Assembly (NCBI RefSeq): GCF_003465825.1
Contig: NZ_QSBV01000004.1
Span: 62,001 to 126,000 of the forward strand
Direction of reading: 5' to 3'
Source of the DNA: Collinsella sp. AF02-46-1
GTDB taxonomy: Bacteria > Actinomycetota > Coriobacteriia > Coriobacteriales > Coriobacteriaceae
DNA length: 64,000 nt
Part shown: piece after piece, positions 8,242-17,304 of the stretch
Position numbering within the stretch: position 1 is the first letter of the stretch
Layout: every line of letters starts with the position of its first letter
The notes under the pieces: generated by a model
Database searches by the model: none
What the model saw: only the letters and a program-made list of their open reading frames with translations
Told to the model about the DNA's origin: nothing
Translations under genes and position numbers: made by a program

Positions 8242-9222
8242 ATGACAATTACAGCCGATATGACGTTTGGCGAAATCGCGCTCCTTCCTGAGTTCGCTGG
8301 CTTTGGCGAGCACCTTATGCTTTGCCGGCCTTCAACTTGGGAGCGCATGTGGAATAAACCCATCGTGTCTCATATGAATTCTGATGCTAATCCATATGAA
8401 ACTACTCGCGTTTTGCGTGGATTGAATCGGATTGTCGAGCTCGTGGATGACGGGAGGCAAGTTGCCTACGATATATGGGATGAAGCCGACTGCATCCGTG
8501 ATCCGACTCGACGCAACACGAAACTGTTCTTCTTTCCCGGGAGACCCGGGGCTCCCTTTATCATTGCGGTTTCGGGCGGAGGTTATCAGAGCGTTTGTCA
8601 TCAAATGGAAGGCTTTCCCGTTGCCCCCGAGCTCAACGATGCGGGCTATAACGTGTTCGTGCTGTCATACAGGGTGAGGGTCGAGCCTTTGATGCCGCGT
8701 CCAATCGACGATTTAAATCGAGCTGTCCGTTTTGTCTTCGAGAATTCAGCGAAATTTAATGTCGCAAAAAGTTATGCAGTTATCGGCTTTTCTGCTGGTG
8801 CGCATTTAACTGCCGAGTGGGGGACGGACAACAAGGGATTTGCGTCCTACGGATGCGAGGCACCCAAAGCCTTGGTCCTGTGTTATGCACCGATTGATCT
8901 TCGTGGCTTTGAGAACGCATCAGACAATAGATTTCTTGATTCGGTGTGCGGCGGGGCTGGTCGCGACTCGCTCGATGATTTCTGTATTAATCAGCATGTG
9001 TGGGAGCAGTATCCTCCGACATATCTTTGGCAATGCGCTGACGATGATATTGTATCGCCCGACAATTATGAAAAGATGGTCGATGCTCTGGATGCAGCTG
9101 GAGTACACCATGAGGGAGTCATGTATTCAGAAGGGGGGCACGCATTGATGAAGCCCCATGCGCCGGAGACCGACTACTGGTGTATGAGCGTTATTGAGTT
9201 TCTTAAAGATTATCTCGACTAG
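8242..9222 (+). CDS. Alpha/beta hydrolase, carbohydrate-esterase-like
   Basis: A 326-residue alpha/beta-hydrolase without a signal peptide. The nucleophile elbow GFSAGAH places the catalytic Ser at about residue 184. SGGGYQ near residue 111 corresponds to the oxyanion-hole loop of hormone-sensitive-lipase/acetyl-xylan-esterase relatives. Candidate Asp and His are in ADDDIVSPDN and EGGHALM. It probably deacylates a sugar ester or small glycoside after uptake. RBS TTGGAGTGACTAGCT precedes ATG. It is the third gene of the lower-GC block with the antiterminator and PTS, which suggests that the imported sugar is acylated. Cytosolic location and substrate are inferred. Confidence 0.8.
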   Translation: MTITADMTFGEIALLPEFAGFGEHLMLCRPSTWERMWNKPIVSHMNSDANPYETTRVLRGLNRIVELVDDGRQVAYDIWDEADCIRDPTRRNTKLFFFPGRPGAPFIIAVSGGGYQSVCHQMEGFPVAPELNDAGYNVFVLSYRVRVEPLMPRPIDDLNRAVRFVFENSAKFNVAKSYAVIGFSAGAHLTAEWGTDNKGFASYGCEAPKALVLCYAPIDLRGFENASDNRFLDSVCGGAGRDSLDDFCINQHVWEQYPPTYLWQCADDDIVSPDNYEKMVDALDAAGVHHEGVMYSEGGHALMKPHAPETDYWCMSVIEFLKDYLD

Positions 9223-9310
9223 GAAGCTGCATGTCGCTTTTTGAGCGGGTGATTTCGTCATGCAATGTTTTCGGTATTGATCGTGGTCGTGGATGAATGA
9301 TGTTCTAGAA

Positions 9311-9336
9311 TGTTCATACTGTCACATAAACGAACA
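9311..9336 (+). promoter_or_regulatory. Candidate operator, TGTTC/GAACA inverted repeat
   Basis: TGTTC (9311-9315) and CGAACA (9331-9336) flank a 15-bp centre ten bases upstream of the DUF4867-like start. A further CGAACA overlaps the start region. This is compatible with a repressor site and is only weakly supported. Confidence 0.35.
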
Positions 9337-9345
9337 GGAGCGAAC

Positions 9346-9990
9346 ATGCATATCTACTCTGTATCAGATCCCGAGTTCAAATCCTATGGTCGCGTGTGGG
9401 ACGACGTGCCGTCCAACCTGACCGCCCCGCTTGTCGAGGCGCTTGCGGCTACTCCCATTCCCGAGGGCACCAAGTACGTAGCAAGCGCGCCGGAGCTCGA
9501 GGGCGTCAAGGATGCCGATAAGCTGGGCTTTCTCATGTACGGCGGCCGCTCCTTCCAGCTCGGCTGGTGCAACGGGCACAACACACGCCTCAACTGCCTG
9601 GAGTATCACCGCGCCAGCGAGTTTAACCTGGGCGCCCGCGACTTTATCCTGCTCGTGGCGCATCGCTGGGAGATCGAGGACGGCAAGCTCGACACCGCGT
9701 GCGTCAAGGCGTTCCGCGTACCGGCGGGCAAGGTCGTCGAAGTCTTCAACACCACGCTCCACTACACGCCCTGCATGGTCGACGACGGCGGCTTCCAGGT
9801 GATGGTGGCGCTGCCGGCGGGCACCAATGGCCCGCGCCCCGAGGCCGCAGCCGACATGCCCGCCGCCGGCGACAGCTACTGCTACTGGAAGGCCGACAAG
9901 TGGGTTCTCTGCCACGCCGATAGCCCCAAGGCTGCCGAGGGCGGCTACGTGGGCCTCGTCGGCAAGAACCTCGACATCGCCTGCGACTAG
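9346..9990 (+). CDS. DUF4867-like family protein, function unknown
   Basis: A 214-residue soluble protein beginning MHIYSVSDPEFKSYGRV. The pattern of short beta-rich blocks (VEFNLGARDFILLVAHRWEIEDG-like region, then VPAGKVVEVFNTTLHYTPC) resembles the DUF4867 family found beside sugar isomerase and kinase genes in gut Firmicutes and Actinobacteria. I place it there from memory, not by search. The region after residue 100 reads like a cupin-style beta barrel. The start at 9346 follows AGGAGCGAAC; an ATG at 9310 has no ribosome site. GC is high again, marking the end of the lower-GC block. It may act in sugar-acid or ketose metabolism; no catalytic residues can be assigned. Confidence 0.6.
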   Translation: MHIYSVSDPEFKSYGRVWDDVPSNLTAPLVEALAATPIPEGTKYVASAPELEGVKDADKLGFLMYGGRSFQLGWCNGHNTRLNCLEYHRASEFNLGARDFILLVAHRWEIEDGKLDTACVKAFRVPAGKVVEVFNTTLHYTPCMVDDGGFQVMVALPAGTNGPRPEAAADMPAAGDSYCYWKADKWVLCHADSPKAAEGGYVGLVGKNLDIACD

Positions 9991-9998
9991 CATCTTCC

Positions 9999-10055
9999 GT
10001 CTCGATTTGTAACATCTAGCGGGCTAAATCGTCTCTACCTGTTACAGATTTAGAC
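9999..10055. repeat. TCTCGAT-TGTAAC palindrome, copy 1
   Basis: GTCTCGATTTGTAAC and GTTACAGATTTAGAC are imperfect inverted arms around a 27-bp centre. It is followed immediately by a second copy at 10080-10134. A third, perfect copy is at 57949-58005. Confidence 0.7.
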
Positions 10056-10079
10056 AAACTGCGGGGGGCTGCCCGAAAA

Positions 10080-10134
10080 TCTCGATCTGTAACACCAAGC
10101 CCGGTTTTGGCTGCCTACCTGTTACAGATCGAGA
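10080..10134. repeat. TCTCGATCTGTAAC palindrome, copy 2
   Basis: TCTCGATCTGTAAC (10080-10093) and its exact complement GTTACAGATCGAGA (10121-10134). This is the second of two tandem copies downstream of the DUF4867-like gene. Confidence 0.75.
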
Positions 10135-10147
10135 CAAACCGCCCCCA

Positions 10148-10183
10148 ACCACCACAAAGGTGCCTATCCCCTTTGTGGTGGTT
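10148..10183 (+). repeat. ACCACCACAAAGG palindrome, copy 1
   Basis: AACCACCACAAAGG and CCTTTGTGGTGGTT face each other across a short loop carrying TGCCTATCC. One of five copies in the window; in this orientation the loop reads TGCCTRTCC. Confidence 0.8.
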
Positions 10184-10200
10184 TGGGGCGGCGGTATCAG

Positions 10201-10252
10201 AAAGTGTCAGGCAGGGGCGGCTGCCGGGCCGCCGTGTGCGAAAAGAAGTGTC
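10201..10252 (+). promoter_or_regulatory. Conserved leader element before GH1 gene 1
   Basis: AAAGTGTCAG, a GC-rich 26-bp centre and then TGCGAAAAGAAGTGTC (10237-10252). The same 16-mer sits at 28732-28747, upstream of the second GH1 gene, again preceded by AAAGTTTCAG at nearly identical spacing. The centre can form a GC hairpin (GGCGGC with GCCGCC). I infer a common regulatory site for the two phospho-beta-glucosidase genes. Confidence 0.6.
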
Positions 10253-10322
10253 GGCCTGCGTCGTTGCCGTTGAGTAGCGCGCTGCTTACGGGGATACTGA
10301 AGCTACGACAAACAGCGTGTGA

Positions 10323-11765
<1,443 letters not shown>

Positions 11766-11801
11766 GGAAGCCGAGACACTCAACTTCAGAGTTTCCTAAC
11801 C

Positions 11802-11840
11802 AAAACGCCCGGCGAGCAGTTAATGCCCGCCGGGCGTTTT
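11802..11840 (+). terminator. Intrinsic terminator of GH1 gene 1
   Basis: AAAACGCCCGGCG (11802-11814) and CGCCGGGCGTTTT (11828-11840), ending in a T-run. Symmetrical, so it could act in both directions. Confidence 0.9.
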
Positions 11841-11858
11841 GTTAAAAGAAGTGAAAGC

Positions 11859-11939
11859 ACTCATTGGGGACGTACTTAAATGACCAGTCAAACAAGAACG
11901 TCCCCAACGACTACTCATTTAAGTCTGTCCCCAATGAGT
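11859..11939. repeat. TCATTGGGGAC palindromic repeat, copy 1
   Basis: ACTCATTGGGGACGTACTTA at the left end faces TTAAGTCTGTCCCCAATGAG at the right end. The centre contains an internal AACGTCCCCAACGACTACTC segment. Shorter relatives lie at 18721-18747, 22878-22938 and 53481-53507. Confidence 0.75.
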
Positions 11940-11949
11940 GCCCCAAAGT

Positions 11950-12013
11950 GAGAGTGGATAATCTGCCGTTTTTGGCCTGTTTGGGGGCTCAAAGTGGGAG
12001 ATTATCCACTCTC
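11950..12013. repeat. GTGGATAATCT palindrome, copy 1
   Basis: GAGAGTGGATAATCT and AGATTATCCACTCTC bracket a 34-bp centre with GGCCTGTTTGGGGGCTC. 64 bp, the same length as the other two copies at 23738 and 53519. It lies between the convergent GH1 and DUF1593 genes. Confidence 0.8.
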
Positions 12014-12067
12014 GTCATTTGGCCGGCACTTGGGGGCACTTCTTGTTGAGTGTGAGCGCCGTCGCTG

Positions 12068-13579
12068 CTACGCGACGGTGATGGCGACCTGGCCGTAGCG
12101 GGTGCAGGGGCGCTCGGCGCGCGTCTGCACGGTAAGGGTGAGCACAAGGCGGTCGCCGGGCCGCGCGTCGGCGGGCACGATGAAAGCGGTGTCTACCGTG
12201 CATTCTTGCCACAGCGACAGATCCTGGGCGCCTGCATAGCTCGACGGGTCCACGGCGACATCCCAATGCACATCGAAGCCCTTGCCGTCGGGGTCGACGA
12301 TGGTCGCTGTAAGGTCGACGCGCTCGCCGGCTGTGGCGCTGCGGTCGGCCGTGACCTCGACAACATGTGCCGGATGCGAGCAGGCTGCCGGATCATGGGC
12401 ACACCATTGCGCGCGGGCGGCAAAGTCTTCCTGATAGGCACGCAGGTAGGGATTGAGATTGTCGTCTGCGGGCGTGCCGATGGAGGCAAAACCGGCGGGC
12501 GCGTTCGCATCGGGATGCCCATCAAAAAACATGCGGCCCAGCAGCGTATCGAAGTCGCGGTCGTCGATACCGCGCAGGCCAAACGGAAGCAGCGGAATAT
12601 AGGTCATGCTGTCGCCTTCGGCCATAAAGTCGCCGCGCTCAAACTGCACCGCGGGCCTGCCTTCTAGGCCCCAATCCAGACGGGCATGCTTGCCAAACTG
12701 AAAGCGCTCGGGCTCGTTTTCGTAGACCTTACCATCGCCATAGAGCATATAGCGTGCCATGAGGGGTCCGTTGCCCTGCGTGAGATTCCGCTCAGGCCAA
12801 GGAGCCTTAAACAGCGGCAGCGTATCGGGCTGAGCTGTTTTGGCGTCGAAATAGTTGCCATACATATAGGGCGTACGCCAAAAGATGAGCTCGGGAAAGA
12901 GCTCGCGTCCATGGTCGAGCCACGAGTTGTCCTGCCCCACGCCATCGGCAACGCCCATCACGCGCACCTTCTGATAGACCCGCTGCCGTACGGCGGGCCA
13001 CTCGGGCGTGGCGCGATAGCGCTCGGCAATACTCATGAGGGCGCGAACGATCGTATTCATACCACCCCAGCTGAGCAACCATAACGTACGCGGATCATCA
13101 TCCAGAATCGCCTGCGCAATTACGCGAGACCCCTCAGTTTCCTCAGTCACATCACCCTCAAAGGCAACATTTCCCACAAAGGTGCGCTCGATCATCTGGG
13201 CGGGCGTGGGAAACGGCGGCTCACCGGCAGCGGCCGCATTTGCTTGCAACTGCGGCCAAGCCTGGGCATATTCATTACTCCAGAGACTCTCAATCCAATG
13301 CTCGGGAAACGGCCGATACTCACGAAGCTCGCCGGCTAGCGGATCGGGCTCATGAGGCACAACAGCCCACTCATAAGAGCGCCGCCCTTTGGTCCGCCAA
13401 TGCGAATTCACCTCGCCGAGCGTATGAACCCCATCCCCAAGAAAGTGATACTGCGAAGCCGTATACACCACAGCCTGAACATCAAGCAAGTTGAGATACA
13501 GAGCCAAATGAACAAGCGAGTTCATATCATCGACTTCCATATCAGTGGTAACAATCACCCGAGTCAACTTCTGGGACAT
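12068..13579 (-). CDS. DUF1593 / nucleoside-hydrolase-like protein
   Basis: A 503-residue protein with the nucleoside-hydrolase-like fold of the DUF1593 family. Near the N-terminus it has VIVTTDMEVDDMNSLVHLA, a variant of the acidic metal-binding motif of nucleoside hydrolases, and further on WLLSWGGMNTIVRAL and DNSWLDHG. The C-terminal 90 residues look like the immunoglobulin-like beta domain of this family. DUF1593 proteins are found in polysaccharide-degradation loci, often with a cellulose-binding label. No signal peptide is seen. The first ATG (13603) lacks an RBS; the one at 13579 follows TTGGAGCTGTTCC. Together with the neighbouring esterase it probably serves glycoside breakdown; the reaction is unknown. 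Confidence 0.75.
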   Translation of the reverse strand: MSQKLTRVIVTTDMEVDDMNSLVHLALYLNLLDVQAVVYTASQYHFLGDGVHTLGEVNSHWRTKGRRSYEWAVVPHEPDPLAGELREYRPFPEHWIESLWSNEYAQAWPQLQANAAAAGEPPFPTPAQMIERTFVGNVAFEGDVTEETEGSRVIAQAILDDDPRTLWLLSWGGMNTIVRALMSIAERYRATPEWPAVRQRVYQKVRVMGVADGVGQDNSWLDHGRELFPELIFWRTPYMYGNYFDAKTAQPDTLPLFKAPWPERNLTQGNGPLMARYMLYGDGKVYENEPERFQFGKHARLDWGLEGRPAVQFERGDFMAEGDSMTYIPLLPFGLRGIDDRDFDTLLGRMFFDGHPDANAPAGFASIGTPADDNLNPYLRAYQEDFAARAQWCAHDPAACSHPAHVVEVTADRSATAGERVDLTATIVDPDGKGFDVHWDVAVDPSSYAGAQDLSLWQECTVDTAFIVPADARPGDRLVLTLTVQTRAERPCTRYGQVAITVA

Positions 13580-13713
13580 AGGAACAGCTCCAATCAAAAT
13601 CAATTCAGCCAGTTACGCGCAAGGCAAGACGGGACCCATGCCCCCATCGCCACCGACCCGGCGGCCCGCTAGAAGCGGCCGGCCAGGGTCACAGCAACGT
13701 CAACGCAGCGGAG

Positions 13714-13824
13714 ACCGGGGTTTAGTCTTGCAAACATTCCGCAGGGGGCATGGGCAGGCGCAGCGCGAAGCGCAAAGCGCCAGCCCATGCATGCCCGAGG
13801 ACGTTTGCAAGACTAAACCCCGGT
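13714..13824. repeat. Large nested inverted repeat between DUF1593 gene and esterase
   Basis: Twenty-two-bp perfect arms (13714-13735 and 13803-13824, core GGGGTTTAGTCTTGCAAAC) enclose a second stem pairing TGGGC and GGCGC with GCGCC and GCCCA. No related copy is visible in this window. It lies 135 bp upstream of the DUF1593 start and just after the esterase stop on the minus strand. Confidence 0.75.
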
Positions 13825-13841
13825 CCCCGCGATGGGAGGGC

Positions 13842-15179
13842 TTAGCGGTCGACCCTGGCCGACCACTCCCAGCAGCCCACCGGCTCGCCGTCGATGAGTA
13901 CGTTGCCCCCGTCGAAGTCTTGATAACACAGGTCGTTGAATTGGTGGATCCACACGCCGTGGTTGAACGTCTTCTTGGCCGAGCCGTCGGCCTCGCGATA
14001 CACGCCGGTCAGGTCCTCGACATGGCTAAAGTAGGTGAGATGCACGTTGGCGCCGGCATCGCGCAGGCGCGCGAACAGCGGCAGCACGGTCTGCTGCGGG
14101 CACACGAGCTCGTCGCCCTTGGAGTGCGTAAACCACAGCGGCGTCTTGGCGAGCGCGGCTACGTCCTCGTCCGTGGCGTTGTACCACGGGGCGCAGCAGG
14201 GAAGGCCCGCGGCGAAGAAATCGGGGTAGTCGGCGCACAGGCGCAGGGTCATAAAGCCGCCGTTGGAAAGACCGGCGACCACGATGCGGTCGGTGTCGAT
14301 GCGGTCGGCATGCTCGGCGACAAACTCATCGATAAGTGCCTTGAGCACGGGGGAGTAGATGCTCTGGTTGGAGTGACCAAGCTGCTCGACGCCGTTGTCC
14401 ATCCAAAACGTGGGCGACTGCGGCACGAGCACCCAGGCAAAGCCGCCAAAGTAGCGCTGGATCTGCGCCTGGCTGATGGCCGTCACGCGGTTGCCGATAT
14501 AGGCGCGCGTGGCGCCTTCGCCCTGCGTGGCGCCCTTGCCCTCGCCGGCGCCGTGCAGATACACCACGAGCGGTGCCTTTTGGGGCACGGCCGTGGCCTC
14601 GGGCGCAAAGGGGTTGAAGCATGCCGAGTCCTCGGCCTTAAAGCTGGGCTCAAAGAAGCCGTATTCGAGCGCGATACCGTCGACGGCGGTCTTTTGCGTG
14701 TCGTTGCTCCAGCCTTTGAGCGCAGGGCAGATATCGCCACGGCAGGTGTCGAAGACCAGGCCGCAGGTGGGATCGTCGCCGTCGTTGCCGGGAAGAGCCG
14801 CGAGCTGCGTGATGCGCAGCTGGTCATCGAGCATGCGCGAGCCCATGACGCCGCCTTCGATGGTCTTGGTCAGGCGCTGCTCGGCGACCTCGAGCGCCAC
14901 ATGGGTGCCCACGGCGAGTTTACGTCCGTTTTCGTCGCACGGATATGCGGCGAGAACGTCGATGTAACCCACGGAGGGCGCGGCATGGTCGGCGCCGCGC
15001 TCCTTGCGCATCAGAACTTCGCCCGAGCGTTCGTGACGCTCTACATATATATGGAAGGTGTTCGCGTCGATGTCGTTGGCGCGCACGGTGCAGGGCAGGT
15101 CGAGTACGACCTTGCTGATCCAGGGGCCAAAGTCGCCCAAGGTGGTGACGGTTGCGTAGGTACACAATTTGAGCTCCAT
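13842..15179 (-). CDS. Esterase/lipase with N-terminal Ig-like domain
   Basis: A 445-residue protein. Residues 1-150 form a beta-rich domain like the Ig-like N-domain of EstA-type esterases. Residues 190-445 form an alpha/beta hydrolase with a prolyl-oligopeptidase/PHB-depolymerase look: VVYLHGAGEG (oxyanion loop), VVAGLSNGGFM (catalytic Ser in GLSNGG), THSKGDELV (Asp) and FNHGVWIHQ (His). No signal peptide is seen. The divergent partner is the second PTS EIIBC, and the 489 bp between them hold palindromic operators, so the two are probably co-regulated. A role in deacylating plant or host glycan fragments is inferred. RBS AGGGAGGCAGCTC before ATG supports the start. Confidence 0.82.
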   Translation of the reverse strand: MELKLCTYATVTTLGDFGPWISKVVLDLPCTVRANDIDANTFHIYVERHERSGEVLMRKERGADHAAPSVGYIDVLAAYPCDENGRKLAVGTHVALEVAEQRLTKTIEGGVMGSRMLDDQLRITQLAALPGNDGDDPTCGLVFDTCRGDICPALKGWSNDTQKTAVDGIALEYGFFEPSFKAEDSACFNPFAPEATAVPQKAPLVVYLHGAGEGKGATQGEGATRAYIGNRVTAISQAQIQRYFGGFAWVLVPQSPTFWMDNGVEQLGHSNQSIYSPVLKALIDEFVAEHADRIDTDRIVVAGLSNGGFMTLRLCADYPDFFAAGLPCCAPWYNATDEDVAALAKTPLWFTHSKGDELVCPQQTVLPLFARLRDAGANVHLTYFSHVEDLTGVYREADGSAKKTFNHGVWIHQFNDLCYQDFDGGNVLIDGEPVGCWEWSARVDR

Positions 15180-15227
15180 GAGCTGCCTCCCTTACGCCGC
15201 GAATGCCTGGCATCTGCGGCAATACAA

Positions 15228-15243
15228 ACTAAACATGTTTAGT
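15228..15243. promoter_or_regulatory. Perfect 16-bp palindromic operator
   Basis: ACTAAACATGTTTAGT equals its own reverse complement. It lies 49 bp upstream of the esterase start and is likely a dimeric repressor site (LacI-type geometry). Confidence 0.65.
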
Positions 15244-15308
15244 GTAATCTAGAATTGAAGAATAACCAGATGAACTCGGTAAACGGCAAAATTAAACACG
15301 CCATGAAC

Positions 15309-15328
15309 TACTAAACATATGTTTACTA
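15309..15328. promoter_or_regulatory. Near-perfect palindromic operator
   Basis: TACTAAACATATGTTTACTA shares the TAAACAT/ATGTTTA arms of the 15228 operator around an AT centre, with one mismatch pair. Confidence 0.6.
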
Positions 15329-15461
15329 GCTTCTAGCAGGGCTTCTGTTGATGAGTTAACAGATCAGTGAGGTGTTCATCAAAAAAAATCCCACGTAAAT
15401 GGCTATATATCAATAGAGGGTCAAAGAGACCATCTCCCGCCATTCAAATACGTTCACCCCC

Positions 15462-15562
15462 GATTTCCTACCGTTCACCGGACTGTAGACGGCAAAATTG
15501 CCATAAATTCGGCGCTCCGTGTAAACTAAAGCCCGTAAACGTTCAGTAAACACCTTGTTTAC
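15462..15562 (+). promoter_or_regulatory. Operator cluster upstream of the second PTS gene
   Basis: GATTTCCTACCG then TTCACCGGACT (15462-15484) resembles positions 56-79. GTAAAC/GTTTAC boxes follow at 15521, 15535, 15546 and 15557, and GTTCAGTAAAC (15541-15551) is the reverse complement of 147-157. The 489-bp divergent spacer 15180-15668 holds nothing else that I can identify. Confidence 0.6.
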
Positions 15563-15668
15563 GACAGCGTATCCAAGGGTCCGGCAACCGTAAGGGGTTA
15601 TAGTCGCCGGGCCAAAGGCGTGCCTAAGCCCAAGGGGGCTGGCACACGAAGATATGGGGAGGGGTCCC

Positions 15669-17096
15669 ATGGCAGTAGATAACAAGCAGATTGCCACCGA
15701 TGTCCTCGAGCTCGTGGGCGGTGCGGAGAATGTTTCCGTTGCCACCAACTGCATGACGCGCCTGCGTCTGACGCTCAAGGATAACAGCAAGGCCGACGTG
15801 GAGAAGATCAAGAAGGTCAAGGGTGTTCTGGGTTGCCAGTTTGCCGGCAGCCAGCTCCAGGTCATCATTGGCCAGAACGTGCCCAAGGTGCTCGCCGAGT
15901 TCGTCGCCATGTCCGGCGTCAAGCAGGGTGAGGCCGTCAACGAGAACCTCGACGCTCCCAAGGAGAAGTTCGAGCTCAAGAACCTGCCCAACATCATCCT
16001 CGACTATCTGTCGGGCTCCATGACCCAGCTCATCCCGCTGCTCATGGCCGGCGGTCTGTTCCGCACCATCGCGGCCGTCCTCGGCCCCACCATGCTCGGT
16101 GTGCTCTCGGCCGACGACCCGACCTACACGTTCCTCTACACCACCCTGTACGAGGCAACGTTTACCTTTATCCCCATCTACCTGGGCTATGCCGCCGCTA
16201 AGAAGCTCGGCGCCAGCCCCGTGCTCGGCATGCTGCTCGGTGGCGCCCTCATGGCTCCTTCCGTGGTGAGCGTCGCCACCCAGGAGGGCGGCGGAATCAT
16301 CTCCGTCTACGGCATCCAGATCGCCGCTGCCAACTACCAGCAGTCCGTCCTGCCGATCATCCTTTCGGTGCCCGTCCTGTACTTCATCGAGAAGTTCTTT
16401 AAGAAGGTCATGCCCGACGTGCTGTCCACGGTCTTCACGCCGTTCTGCACCATGGTCGTCACGATCCCCATTGCCTTCATCGTCCTCGCTCCGATCGGCA
16501 ACGAGATCGGTACGCTGATCGCCAACGCCCTCTTCGGCCTTGCTGACCTTGGCGGCATCGGCATCCTGATCGTCATGGCCATCCTCGGCGCCTTCTGGCA
16601 GCTCTTCGTGGTCTGCGGCATGCACATGCCCGTCATCCTGCTCGCCCAGGTTCAGATCATCGCTGCCGGTTACGATCCCTTCGTCTTCGTTTCCACCAAC
16701 TGCGCTATGGCCGCTGTCTGGGGCTGCGCCTTCGGTGCCTTCCTCAAGATGAAGAACCCCGACGAGAAGTCTCTCGCCATCGGTTACGTCATCTCCGCCA
16801 TCGCCGGCGGCGTCACCGAGCCCGCGCTCTTCGGCATCCTCATGCGCTTCCGTCGCACCATGTTTGGCATGTTCATCGGCGGTGCTATCGGCGCTGTGTT
16901 CTCCGGCCTCATGGGGGTTACCTACTACCTCGCAGGCGGTGCGTCCAACTTCCTGGTCTTCACCAACTACCTGCAGGGTGGCCAGATGAACACCGTCTGG
17001 GCTATCGTTGGTATGGCAATCTCCTTTGTCATCGCCGCTGCCGTCGTCTTTGCCTGCGGCTTCTCCAAGGAGGAACTCGCCGAGATGGAGGCCTAA
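15669..17096 (+). CDS. PTS EIIBC component, beta-glucoside type
   Basis: A 475-residue EIIBC permease. The EIIB domain (1-90) has phospho-Cys28 in ATNCMTRLRL; the EIIC domain has multiple membrane spans and the GGVTEPALFG motif. No EIIA domain, as in the 6766 paralogue. An upstream ATG at 15654 belongs to the RBS region; GGGGAGGGG before 15669 supports MAVDNKQIA. It phosphorylates and imports a sugar of the beta-glucoside/sucrose class. The promoter shares operator sequences with the isomerase operon at 180, so the imported sugar could feed that pathway. It ends in a terminator at 17137. Confidence 0.92.
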   Translation: MAVDNKQIATDVLELVGGAENVSVATNCMTRLRLTLKDNSKADVEKIKKVKGVLGCQFAGSQLQVIIGQNVPKVLAEFVAMSGVKQGEAVNENLDAPKEKFELKNLPNIILDYLSGSMTQLIPLLMAGGLFRTIAAVLGPTMLGVLSADDPTYTFLYTTLYEATFTFIPIYLGYAAAKKLGASPVLGMLLGGALMAPSVVSVATQEGGGIISVYGIQIAAANYQQSVLPIILSVPVLYFIEKFFKKVMPDVLSTVFTPFCTMVVTIPIAFIVLAPIGNEIGTLIANALFGLADLGGIGILIVMAILGAFWQLFVVCGMHMPVILLAQVQIIAAGYDPFVFVSTNCAMAAVWGCAFGAFLKMKNPDEKSLAIGYVISAIAGGVTEPALFGILMRFRRTMFGMFIGGAIGAVFSGLMGVTYYLAGGASNFLVFTNYLQGGQMNTVWAIVGMAISFVIAAAVVFACGFSKEELAEMEA

Positions 17097-17136
17097 GGCC
17101 AAACCGTTCGGTCACATATGACCTCACCTACACGAC

Positions 17137-17174
17137 AGGGCCCCGTCAGGCGTAAGCCCGGCGGGGCCCTTCTT
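17137..17174 (+). terminator. Intrinsic terminator after PTS EIIBC 2
   Basis: AGGGCCCCG (17137-17145) pairs with CGGGGCCCT (17162-17170), followed by TCTT. Confidence 0.8.
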
Positions 17175-17304
17175 GCAAGGTAGACTGATGGGGCGGACGG
17201 GATTCGCCCGCGAGGGTTTGCCAAGCGGCAGGGGCTTTCGCACGGGGTTACCGCGAAAGCCCCCGGCGGTTCGCAAATCCTTTATCAAACGAAAGGACAT
17301 GCAG

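Noticed and set aside
13545..15242. Plus-strand 565-codon open frame opposite the esterase
   Set aside because: High-GC antisense shadow: composition is His/Gly/Val-rich without any domain, while the minus strand gives a coherent hydrolase with a GLSNGG motif.
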